Under the pieces are notes generated by a model. It did not search any database. It was not told where the DNA came from and saw nothing but the letters and a program-made list of their open reading frames with translations. Below are positions 1 to 7,004 of a stretch of DNA of 12,455 nucleotides, one piece after another. The stretch comes from Bacillota bacterium (GTDB lineage: Bacteria; Bacillota; Clostridia; Christensenellales; CAG-138). Within the stretch, counting starts at the first letter, position 1. The number at the start of each line of letters is the position of its first letter. A program made the position numbers and the translations under genes. The stretch spans positions 1 through 12,455 of the forward strand of contig JAEZLG010000039.1 of NCBI GenBank assembly GCA_023435855.1. The letters run 5' to 3'.

Positions 1-483
1 TTCAAGCTCTGCGCGCTCCGCGTCGTCGAGCGCTTCCGCATCGTAATCGAGCACCATCAGTCTTTTTTCAGCATAGGTCGTTTCATCGGTACGGTAGATA
101 CCGAGTTCTTTGTCTATAAGGCGCAAAATGTAGTGCGCAGGACAATATCCCAAATATGTTTTTTCAAATACGGCTTCACCGTTCTCAAAGGATACGAGTG
201 TCCAACCGGGGTATGCAATTTCCGCTTCTTCCCGCGTTTTTCCCGTTAAGTTTTCGCCGCCAACCGTAACGATTTCATGCGAGCATGCTGCAAAGTCCGC
301 TTTCATTAGCGTCTTAATCGCCATGCTGACGCCCGTAAAACCTTGCGTCGGCAAAGGCTCCACGTCCTCTTTGGGACCGATGAGCAGGCCTAAGAAAAGC
401 CCCAGAAACAGCATGCAGAGCGTTGTGAGCATATAGGCGATTCGCTTTTTATTGCGCCGCACAAATTCGACAATCGTTTTCAT
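1..483 (-). CDS. Membrane-anchored BofC C-terminal-domain protein (3' end outside window)
   Basis: The first 161 residues are visible; the gene continues past the left edge. Residues 1-15 are basic. Residues 16-36 form one hydrophobic segment, either a membrane anchor or an uncleaved signal, which would place the rest outside the membrane. Residues 86-131 (AYPGWTLV, then an acidic/aromatic stretch, CPAHY and GIY) match, from memory, the BofC C-terminal domain, whose Bacillus member has AGWTLV followed by a VLFRK-like strand. In Bacillus subtilis BofC is an intermembrane-space regulator that inhibits the SpoIVB serine protease during sporulation. The BofC N-terminal domain is not evident here, so this is a domain match rather than a proven orthologue. 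The ATG at 483 is chosen because it gives the basic-then-hydrophobic N-terminus, but no Shine-Dalgarno sequence precedes it. The gene lies downstream of htrA, beyond a terminator. The domain call is moderately sure; the role is inferred. Confidence 0.65.
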   Translation of the reverse strand, partial: MKTIVEFVRRNKKRIAYMLTTLCMLFLGLFLGLLIGPKEDVEPLPTQGFTGVSMAIKTLMKADFAACSHEIVTVGGENLTGKTREEAEIAYPGWTLVSFENGEAVFEKTYLGYCPAHYILRLIDKELGIYRTDETTYAEKRLMVLDYDAEALDDAERAELE

Positions 484-510
484 GTCAAGAAGTGTTGCCC
501 ATATATACAA

Positions 511-516
511 ATTATA
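511..516 (-). promoter_or_regulatory. Candidate -10 box for the BofC-like gene
   Basis: A perfect TATAAT lies on the minus strand 27 bases upstream of the ATG at 483, just after the htrA terminator stem. No good -35 hexamer is present at 16-18 bases; that position falls inside the terminator hairpin and reads CATGCA or similar. The TATAAT may simply be part of the terminator's T-rich tail. It remains a candidate because the gene behind the terminator needs a promoter. Confidence 0.3.
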
Positions 517-553
517 AACAAAGAGGACGGTTTTGCATGCAAAACCATCCTCT
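517..553 (-). terminator. Rho-independent terminator of htrA
   Basis: Inverted arms at 522-534 and 541-553 form a 13-base-pair stem (minus strand AGAGGATGGTTTT with AAAACCGTCCTCT, containing one U-G wobble). The loop is the self-complementary GCATGC. On the minus strand it is followed by TTGTTT. It starts about 30 bases after the htrA stop codon, as expected for the end of that transcript. The T-tract is interrupted by one G. Confidence 0.85.
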
Positions 554-581
554 GGGTAATGTTTCGTATTCGTAAGCCTTA

Positions 582-1904
582 CTATTCAAAGTAGGTGAAA
601 TCTTTAATCACCAAATCGTCCACGTACTCGGAGCTGAAAGTGTTCCTGTCGCCCAAGGTTACGGTGACTTCCAATGTCTTACCCTCACGCCAGATTTCAA
701 ATACCACCTTGTCGCCAACGGATTTAGCGCCGATGGTTGCAACAAAAGCAGCTTGATTCGTCGCATCAATGCCGTCAAATTTCACAATGATGTCGCCGGG
801 TTTAATGCCCGCTTTGTCGGCAGAACTGTCTACAAACACCGAGGAAACCAGCATCCCAAGGGGGATATCATACTTATTCGCTTCAAACGTCTCTACCGAG
901 ACCACCGAAACGCCGAGGCCCGGACGGGCAACATGCCCTTCGGTAATCAGGGTTTGGATAACCTCAATCGCACCGTTGATGGGGAGCGCAAAGCCAAGGC
1001 CTTCGGCTGAGATGGCGTTGCCGAACTCGTCGTAACTGGCTGTGATGGTTTTCGCTGAAACAACACCGATAACTTCGCCTTTCATGTTGAGAAGCGGACC
1101 GCCCGAGTTGCCGGGGTTGACCGCTGCATCCGTCTGAAGGTAAGTGTTAGATTGGCCGTCGATATTTACATCGCGCTCGGTTGCACTGATAATGCCGAAA
1201 GTGGGGGTGCTCGCAAGCTCACGTCCTGTCGGATCGCCGATTGCCACAACAAACTCGCCCACGCGGACAACGTCGGAATTACCGAGCTTGAGCGGAGTGA
1301 TATTCTTATAATTCACCTTTAATACGGCTATGTCATAGACTTTATCCACGCCCACAAGCTCCGCTTCGAGCTCCGTACCGTCGTTTAAAGCCACGCCGAT
1401 ACTCGTCGCGCCATCAATGATGTGCGCATTGGTGGCGATATACCCCTCGCTCGAGATGAAGAAGCCCGTGCCTGAACCTGCGGGAACATCGGCATCCTCC
1501 TCGCTCGAGTACATGTAGTTGATTACACTGACTATGCCTGTTTTTACCTGCTCAACGATGTCGGGTATGGGGTTATCGCTGTTGCCGATGCTCGGGCTTG
1601 CACCATCAAACTGCGGCATATTCCTGTCGGTCGGAACAGGCGTAAGCGCCGGTACGGCCGGGTCGGGCGTTACGGTAGGCTGCGGCGTTGCCGATGTAGC
1701 AGGCATAGGCCCGTTGCCTTCATAGCCCTTATAGTAATTCGAGTTGCCAAACAGCAGGCTCATTACAAGACAGCCCGCGACAAACGAAATGATCGCAGTC
1801 GCGACATACCCGCTTAAACTGCGGCGTCTGTTGTTGTATTGCCCCTTTTGGTAATACGGGTCCTCAGGACCGCCGTAGTAGCCGTAGCCGTTATATTGAT
1901 CCAT
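582..1904 (-). CDS. htrA: HtrA/DegP-type membrane-anchored serine protease with PDZ domain
   Basis: A 440-residue S1C-family serine protease that should degrade misfolded proteins at the outer face of the membrane. Residues 1-28 are a Tyr/Gly/Gln-rich cytoplasmic tail ending in RRR. Residues 33-53 form a membrane anchor, followed by a Pro/Thr-rich linker (about 64-115). The trypsin-like domain (about 116-320) carries His161 (TNAHII), Asp191 (YDIAVL) and Ser267 (NPGNSGGP), a complete catalytic triad. One PDZ domain spans about 328-418. The length and single PDZ match Gram-positive HtrA proteins. The ATG has GGAGG nine bases upstream. It lies 50 bases after the histidine kinase gene with a plausible promoter of its own in the gap, and it ends at a strong terminator. 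Linkage to a two-component pair recalls CssRS control of htrA genes in Bacillus, but that regulatory link is inferred here. Confidence 0.95.
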   Translation of the reverse strand: MDQYNGYGYYGGPEDPYYQKGQYNNRRRSLSGYVATAIISFVAGCLVMSLLFGNSNYYKGYEGNGPMPATSATPQPTVTPDPAVPALTPVPTDRNMPQFDGASPSIGNSDNPIPDIVEQVKTGIVSVINYMYSSEEDADVPAGSGTGFFISSEGYIATNAHIIDGATSIGVALNDGTELEAELVGVDKVYDIAVLKVNYKNITPLKLGNSDVVRVGEFVVAIGDPTGRELASTPTFGIISATERDVNIDGQSNTYLQTDAAVNPGNSGGPLLNMKGEVIGVVSAKTITASYDEFGNAISAEGLGFALPINGAIEVIQTLITEGHVARPGLGVSVVSVETFEANKYDIPLGMLVSSVFVDSSADKAGIKPGDIIVKFDGIDATNQAAFVATIGAKSVGDKVVFEIWREGKTLEVTVTLGDRNTFSSEYVDDLVIKDFTYFE

Positions 1905-1929
1905 ACATTACATCCTCCATTTGAGAATC

Positions 1930-1958
1930 AGTATATCGTGCAAAATGCACTGCATCAA
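1930..1958 (-). promoter_or_regulatory. Predicted htrA promoter with a centred palindrome
   Basis: On the minus strand TTGATG (1958-1953) and TATACT (1935-1930) are separated by exactly 17 bases, giving 4 of 6 and 5 of 6 matches to the sigma-A consensus. The -35 overlaps the end of the kinase gene. The spacer contains a 13-base perfect inverted repeat, GTGCA-TTT-TGCAC (1950-1938), whose centre at 1944 is also the centre of the spacer. This would let htrA be transcribed separately from the upstream operon and be controlled by a protein binding the palindrome. It is a sequence prediction only. Confidence 0.5.
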
Positions 1959-3418
1959 TGCTTTTCTGAAATGGCACGCGGTTTTCTCTCCGCTGCGCGC
2001 CTTAAAGTGAAACGAAAGCATGCGCCGGCACCCGGTGCAGACAGCACTTCTATATTCTGCCCGTGCGCTTCGAGTATGCGCTTGACGATGGAAAGCCCCA
2101 GTCCTGTCCCTGAAGTATCCGACGGCGTATGCGCTTTTTCCGCTTTATAAAACCGCTCAAAAACATGCGCGGCATCCTCCGCCGTCATACCGCAGCCACT
2201 ATCCTTTATACTTACACCTACAATACGCTTATCGGCAATCGTAGATACCTCGAGTTTGCCGCCAGACGGTGTAAATTTTATGGCATTGTCGATGAGATTT
2301 CGAAGCACCTGTGTAATCTGACCGGAGTCGGCCTCCACAAAGCAGCGCTCCTCTTCAAAATCCAACGCGACACCTATATTTTTTGCGTTTACGCGCGCCT
2401 CAAAGGTAAGGAGCGTGCGAATGATGAGCTCGTTGATATCAAACGCTTCCATCTTCAGGGTATACCGCCCGCTCTCCATGCGCGCAAGGTCCAGCAGATC
2501 GTTAACCATGCCCGTCATTCGCTTGTTTTCGCCAATGACGATATCTAGGAATTTCGCGTGCTCCTCCAACGGTATGGTACCGTCCTGCATTGCTTCCAAA
2601 AAGCCGCTCATGCTCGTGAGCGGCGAGCGAAGCTCATGGGAAACGTTGGCCACAAAGCTTCGACGCGACGCTTCGAGGTTGTTAATCTCATTGGCCATAT
2701 AGTTGAAGCTTTTCCCGAGCTGCGCTACCTCATCCGCACCGAGCACTTTCACGCGCGCGTCAAACTCACCTTTGGAAAATCGGCGGACGATGTTGTTCAT
2801 TTCGATAATGGGTTTGGTCATTCTGCCCGTGATATAGGATACTGCAAGAAAAGCAAGCATAACCGCCACGCAGGCTGAAAGCAGTACATCCAGGTATACC
2901 TGCTTAATAGAAAGGTTAATGGCGCTCATATCCACATGAAGAAACAGCGTACCCAATACCAATCCGTTCGCGTCTGTTAGCGAACGTACAAGCGACATCA
3001 CGGGTATGGAAAGCATGTCTTTAAATAGATCTGTATATATGCTGCCGCTTGAAGATACTGCTGTAGCCACTCGAGATAAATCCGCATCGCGAGCGGCAGC
3101 CCATTTTTCCTTGGAGCTTTCGTCCGTGAACGTAGCTTTTCCGAGCGTTGCGTCTGTAAATTGAAGCACGATGAGCGCGTCGTACTTCCTGGCGATGGTC
3201 GAAAGCTCATCCTTTGCTATAGGGCGCTTTTCGCTGTCAATGTATTTCTGCGTAATAATTTTATTGATTTCCTCAGCCTCGCGCGTCAGTTCCGCTTCCT
3301 TTTCATCGATATACTGGCTTTGAAACATACCGCTTACGGTCACGCCCAAAAGCGCGAGCAGCAGAAGCGTCGCAGCCAGATAGGTAGAAAGCATGCGCGA
3401 GAACAGGGTTTTGAACAT
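1955..3418 (-). CDS. Membrane sensor histidine kinase (HAMP, HisKA, HATPase)
   Basis: A 487-residue transmembrane sensor kinase that should autophosphorylate and pass the phosphate to the response regulator encoded just upstream. Membrane segments lie at about 11-30 and 176-197 and flank an extracellular sensor region of roughly 145 residues. HAMP spans about 198-250. The HisKA domain carries the phosphorylated His261 in SHELRSPLT. The ATP-binding domain shows the N box (RNLIDNAIKF, 373-382), G1 (DSGCGM, 406-411), the F box (ERFYK) and G2 (GTGLGLSI, 437-444), so all catalytic motifs are present. The start ATG lies three bases after the regulator stop, with GAGG six bases before it, overlapping that stop region; the two genes are surely co-transcribed. 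There is no obvious PAS domain between HAMP and HisKA, which argues against WalK. The signal sensed cannot be read from the sequence. Confidence 0.95.
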   Translation of the reverse strand: MFKTLFSRMLSTYLAATLLLLALLGVTVSGMFQSQYIDEKEAELTREAEEINKIITQKYIDSEKRPIAKDELSTIARKYDALIVLQFTDATLGKATFTDESSKEKWAAARDADLSRVATAVSSSGSIYTDLFKDMLSIPVMSLVRSLTDANGLVLGTLFLHVDMSAINLSIKQVYLDVLLSACVAVMLAFLAVSYITGRMTKPIIEMNNIVRRFSKGEFDARVKVLGADEVAQLGKSFNYMANEINNLEASRRSFVANVSHELRSPLTSMSGFLEAMQDGTIPLEEHAKFLDIVIGENKRMTGMVNDLLDLARMESGRYTLKMEAFDINELIIRTLLTFEARVNAKNIGVALDFEEERCFVEADSGQITQVLRNLIDNAIKFTPSGGKLEVSTIADKRIVGVSIKDSGCGMTAEDAAHVFERFYKAEKAHTPSDTSGTGLGLSIVKRILEAHGQNIEVLSAPGAGACFRFTLRRAAERKPRAISEKH

Positions 3419-3421
3419 CCT

Positions 3422-4111
3422 CTACCTCGCTATTTCAAACTTATAACCTACGCCCCATACGGTTTTAAGCTGCCATGCCTCACGTTCACCAAGCTTTTCG
3501 CGTATACGCTTTACGTGCACGTCAACGGTGCGCGAGTCACCGAAGAAATCGAAGCCCCACACCTGTTCTAAAAGCTGCTCGCGTGTAAACACCTTACCGT
3601 CTCTTGAAGCGAGGAAATATAGAAGTTCAATCTCCTTTGGCGGCATCTCAATTTGCCTTCCGTCGAGCACCACGGAGTAATTTTCAAGCGATATGGTAAG
3701 GCCTTCGAGTACAATCGTCTTTTCCGTTTCCTGAACGGTGCTGCGCCTTAATACAGCCTTGACGCGCGCAAGAAGCTCCTTTGCGTCAAAAGGCTTTGCA
3801 ATATAGTCATCCGCGCCTAAGTCGAGGCCCTGTATGCGATCATTCAAATCGCCTTTGGCGGTGAGCATAATGACGGGGACTTCACTTTCCGCACGTATTT
3901 TACCTAGCACACCCCATCCGTCAAGCCCCGGGAGCATCACGTCGAGCACGATGAGCGCAGGATTAAAGTCCTTAAACGCCTGCAGCGCCGTATCGCCGCG
4001 CTCGCAGGTTTTCACCTCGTATCCCGCTTTTTTAAGATACAGCTCGATAATGGCCAGGATGTTCCTGTCATCGTCGATGACCAAAATGGTGTTCTTGTTG
4101 TCCTTATCCAT
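3422..4111 (-). CDS. OmpR/PhoP-family response regulator
   Basis: A 229-residue DNA-binding response regulator. The receiver domain (about 7-122) has the acidic pair Asp13/Asp14, the phosphoacceptor Asp57 (IVLDVMLPG), Thr84 and Lys106, so it should be active. The C-terminal winged helix (about 133-227) has the typical DSRTVDVHVKRIREKLG recognition-helix region and ends in VWGVGYKFE. The ATG at 4111 is chosen because AAGGAG lies six bases upstream and the receiver fold starts immediately after it; an in-frame GTG at 4165 would add 18 residues overlapping the DUF523 gene. It lies 31 bases after that gene and three bases before its kinase. Its targets are unknown; htrA, two genes on, is an obvious candidate. 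Confidence 0.95.
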   Translation of the reverse strand: MDKDNKNTILVIDDDRNILAIIELYLKKAGYEVKTCERGDTALQAFKDFNPALIVLDVMLPGLDGWGVLGKIRAESEVPVIMLTAKGDLNDRIQGLDLGADDYIAKPFDAKELLARVKAVLRRSTVQETEKTIVLEGLTISLENYSVVLDGRQIEMPPKEIELLYFLASRDGKVFTREQLLEQVWGFDFFGDSRTVDVHVKRIREKLGEREAWQLKTVWGVGYKFEIAR

Positions 4112-4142
4112 GCTCGTCTCCTTGTCTTTGAATGCTTCCTTA

Positions 4143-4577
4143 TTACCTTGTTTCCACCTCGACACCGTTTCGCTTAAGAAGTGCTGCGGTGACGCCGTCT
4201 CCCTCGCGGAGTTTTCCCGAAAATGTTCCGTCGTAAATTATCCCGCAGCCGCATGAGGGGCTTTTTGCCTTGAGGATGGCGCGTTTTGCACCGCACGATT
4301 GCGCAGTACAAAGCGTTTTTTGCGCGCCGAGCATAAATTCCTTCGTCACGTCTCTCCCGTCCTTTGCGATGACACGCGCATTACCCATAAGCACGTCTTC
4401 GCCCGTTCCAAAAGCAATCTCGCTCGGCACACGCGGGGTAGTAAGCCCGCCTATCTCTTCGGGGCAGACGAGTATGGCTTCGCCGTGCTCATAAAGCGCT
4501 ACGATCTCGTCATTGGGCTTCGCCTTGCCATCGTAACGGCAGGGCTTACCCGCAAGGCATGCGGATACAATTATCAT
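4143..4577 (-). CDS. DUF523 family protein (possible thiouracil desulfurase-like Fe-S protein)
   Basis: A 144-residue DUF523 protein, the usual length for the short form of the family. Family motifs are visible: SACLAG (5-10), CRYDG (13-17), CPEEIGGL (38-45), PR...EI (48-54), SPSCGCG (106-112) and IYDGTF (114-119). The family includes TudS, a [4Fe-4S] enzyme that removes sulfur from thiouracil. By position Cys7, Cys38 and Cys109 are the likely cluster ligands here; that assignment is inference. Cys13, Cys90, Cys95 and Cys111 are additional cysteines. No signal peptide is present, so it should be cytosolic. The ATG at 4577 has GGTGA eight bases upstream. It lies between mutS2 (47 bases upstream) and the response regulator (31 bases downstream), probably in one transcript. 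The family call is firm; the substrate is not. Confidence 0.85.
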   Translation of the reverse strand: MIIVSACLAGKPCRYDGKAKPNDEIVALYEHGEAILVCPEEIGGLTTPRVPSEIAFGTGEDVLMGNARVIAKDGRDVTKEFMLGAQKTLCTAQSCGAKRAILKAKSPSCGCGIIYDGTFSGKLREGDGVTAALLKRNGVEVETR

Positions 4578-4593
4578 AAGTCTATCACCAAAG

Positions 4594-4618
4594 TATGAAC
4601 AGAATTTGTATGTTCATA
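4594..4618. repeat. Perfect 8-base inverted repeat between mutS2 and the DUF523 gene
   Basis: TATGAACA (4594-4601) and TGTTCATA (4611-4618) are exact reverse complements around a 9-base loop. The element fills most of the 47-base gap. It is not a convincing minus-strand terminator, because the stem is A/T-rich and CTTTGG rather than a U-run follows. It may be an operator or an RNA processing hairpin. Confidence 0.6.
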
Positions 4619-4624
4619 AAAAAT

Positions 4625-6976
4625 TCACGGCCTTAATTTTACGAATGTGACTCCGGCGTCTCCTTCGCCGTAGTTGCCGATGCGAAAACCGGCGCTTCTC
4701 GGGTGGCGCTTTAAATGCGCCTGTATCCCTGTGCGAAGTGCACCTGTTCCCTTGCCATGGATAATACCAACCTCTGTAAGCCCGGCCATGGCTGCGTCGT
4801 CTAAATACCTGTCTACAACAAGAATTGCATCGTCTACCATCATGCCGCGTATGTCGAGTTCCAAACCTACAGAGCGGTTGAGGTTTTGCGTAAATTTCAC
4901 CTCGGATTTAGAGCGGCTTTGCACCTCGATAAGCCGAAGATCTTGTAACCGCGCTGTGAGCTTTATAATGCCCGCCTGCAACAAGACCTCGCCCTTTGCA
5001 TCGGGTTGGGACAGCACGGTCGCCTTTTGGTCTAAGCTTAAGATCTTCACCGTGTCCCCTATCTTAACGCTCTTCGGAGGCAGGCTTTCATCTTGCTTTG
5101 TAGGTGCTTCAAGCGGCACATGCAAAGCTTCTTCCTGTGTGCGAAGCGCATCCCGCGTTTTTTGTATCTCTCGGTCGGCGGCGCTTCTGTCGATATCTTT
5201 TAAGGCGCGAAGCTCTGCAATAAGCTTTTCCGTTTCGCGCTTGGCATCGTTCACGATGCGTTTCGCGTCATCGCGTGCTTTTGCCTGCAAGCGGCTTCGC
5301 TCATCGAGAAGACGCTTTTTCTCTTTTTCCGTTTCATCGCGCAGTTTGTCGAGCTCCGCACGTGCCTCCTGCGCGAGCTTCCTTTCCTCCTCGGCGATTT
5401 GGCGCTGCGATTGTGCACTCGAAAGTATATCCTCGAACTTGATATCCTCGCTCTTTAAAAAGCCGCGCGCGCTGTCGATGATGTGTTTAGGAAGCCCCAG
5501 ACGAGCGGATATCTCAAAAGCGTTCGACTTGCCCGGTATGCCTATAAACAGCCTAAACGTGGGACAAAGCCTATCGATATCAAACTCCATCGACGCGTTT
5601 TCCATGCCCTCGTGCGTGAGCGCAAACGCTTTAATTTCGCTGTAGTGCGTGGTAGCAAGACATATAGTCCTCCGGGAGTGTATCTCCTCTAAAATGCTCA
5701 TGGCAAGCGCAGCACCCTCCACGGGGTCAGTGCCCGCGCCGAGTTCGTCAAAGAGCACCAGCGAGTGTTCGTCGCATGCTTGAAGTATGGAAACGATGTT
5801 TTTCATGTGCGAGGAAAACGTAGAAAGCGATTGCTCTATAGACTGTTCGTCCCCGATATCCGCAAACACGTTTTCAAATACCGAGAGCTCCGAACCGACG
5901 TTGGCGGGAATAAAAAGCCCAGCCTGCGCCATTAGAGAAAAAAGCCCCACGGTTTTTAACGTAACGGTTTTGCCGCCTGTGTTAGGGCCTGTGATAATGA
6001 GCGTTCGAAATGATTCGCCAAACCAAATATCAATAGGAACCACGTTATCGCTAGGCAAAAGCGGATGCCTGCCGCGCACAATTCGAATAAAACCGTTTGT
6101 GTTGAGCTTTGGCATAACGCCGTTCATGGATCTTGATAGTGCTGCCTTTGCAAACACAAGGTCAATCTCACCTAATATATTTAGATCCTCAGCGATATCA
6201 TCGGCATAAGGCTCCACCATAGCGGTGAGCTCTGCTAAAATGCGCTCAATCTCGGCCTTTTCCTCGGCTATAAGTTTTTTCAGTTCGTTGCCGAGCTCCA
6301 CCACGGCGTTTGGCTCAATAAAAAGCGTAGCGCCGCTGCTCGATTGGTCGTGAATAAGCCCGGGTACTTGCTGGCGGTATTCCTGCTTCACAGGGATTAC
6401 ATAGCGGCCGTTTCGTATGGTGACGAGCGGCTCCTGCAGATATTTTTGATAGGTCGTGGAGCGGATCATGGCGTTGAGCTTTTCGCGCACCTTTTCATTT
6501 GCGGCGCGCATGGCGCGGCGTATGCGGCTAAGCTCCGGTGAAGCACCGTCGAACATCTCATCCTCATTGAGGATGCAGCGGTTAATTTCCTCCTCGATGC
6601 TCCTATGCGACTGGATGCCGGCTGCAAGGTTGCTTAATAGCCCTCCTTGCTCCGTCACAAGCTGCTCACGAGCTACGCGAGAAGCACGAAGGCATTGCAC
6701 AATGCTCAAAAGCTCCGAGGGACTTAAAAAAAGTGCTGCATGCATACGCTTTAGAGTGATGCGCATATCAGGGAAAGGATCGACGGGCGAATGGCCCTTG
6801 CGATAGATAAACGTTTCCGCCTCACCCGTGAGGGAAAGCATGCTTTGTACCTCATCAAAGCGCGACGATGGCTTGAGCTTTAAAACGAGTTCCTTACCCA
6901 CTTCGCTCGCTGCACGGAGGGATAGCATGTCGACGATTTTATCGAACTCCAAAGTTTTTAATGCTTTATCCTGCAT
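4625..6976 (-). CDS. mutS2: Endonuclease MutS2 (MutS-type ATPase with Smr domain)
   Basis: A 783-residue MutS2, the normal family length. The N-terminal core and clamp region (about 1-300) precede the ATPase. The Walker A motif is TGPNTGGKT (329-337), Walker B is LVLFDELGAGTD (406-417), and the H-loop region has TTHYSE (442-447). A long charged coiled coil follows (about 505-620). The C-terminal Smr nuclease domain has LDIRG (707-711) and HGKGTGALR (740-748), so it is complete. MutS2 was described as suppressing homologous recombination and, in Bacillus, as acting on collided ribosomes through ATPase-driven splitting and the Smr domain. The ATG at 6976 has GGAG six bases upstream and matches the family N-terminus; a longer in-frame reading from 7045 would overlap the U32 gene and adds unrelated residues. 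It lies 28 bases after the U32 gene and is presumably co-transcribed. Confidence 0.96.
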   Translation of the reverse strand: MQDKALKTLEFDKIVDMLSLRAASEVGKELVLKLKPSSRFDEVQSMLSLTGEAETFIYRKGHSPVDPFPDMRITLKRMHAALFLSPSELLSIVQCLRASRVAREQLVTEQGGLLSNLAAGIQSHRSIEEEINRCILNEDEMFDGASPELSRIRRAMRAANEKVREKLNAMIRSTTYQKYLQEPLVTIRNGRYVIPVKQEYRQQVPGLIHDQSSSGATLFIEPNAVVELGNELKKLIAEEKAEIERILAELTAMVEPYADDIAEDLNILGEIDLVFAKAALSRSMNGVMPKLNTNGFIRIVRGRHPLLPSDNVVPIDIWFGESFRTLIITGPNTGGKTVTLKTVGLFSLMAQAGLFIPANVGSELSVFENVFADIGDEQSIEQSLSTFSSHMKNIVSILQACDEHSLVLFDELGAGTDPVEGAALAMSILEEIHSRRTICLATTHYSEIKAFALTHEGMENASMEFDIDRLCPTFRLFIGIPGKSNAFEISARLGLPKHIIDSARGFLKSEDIKFEDILSSAQSQRQIAEEERKLAQEARAELDKLRDETEKEKKRLLDERSRLQAKARDDAKRIVNDAKRETEKLIAELRALKDIDRSAADREIQKTRDALRTQEEALHVPLEAPTKQDESLPPKSVKIGDTVKILSLDQKATVLSQPDAKGEVLLQAGIIKLTARLQDLRLIEVQSRSKSEVKFTQNLNRSVGLELDIRGMMVDDAILVVDRYLDDAAMAGLTEVGIIHGKGTGALRTGIQAHLKRHPRSAGFRIGNYGEGDAGVTFVKLRP

Positions 6977-7004
6977 AATAATCTCCGCCAAATTAATAAA
7001 TAGG

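Noticed and set aside
3422..4111. WalR/WalK essential two-component system
   Set aside because: The kinase shows no PAS domain between HAMP and HisKA, and no walH/walI/yycJ-like genes follow; the presence of htrA nearby alone is not enough.
4112..4165. GTG-started extension of the response regulator
   Set aside because: It overlaps the DUF523 gene; AAGGAG and the ATG at 4111 fit the receiver domain start.
4594..4618. LexA-type SOS box next to mutS2
   Set aside because: GAAC and GTTC are present but 11 bases apart rather than the 4 of the Gram-positive LexA box.
4674..5645. 323-codon open frame on the plus strand
   Set aside because: It lies wholly antisense to the coiled-coil and Smr part of mutS2, is a Ser/Arg/Ala-rich composition artefact, and has no recognisable domain.
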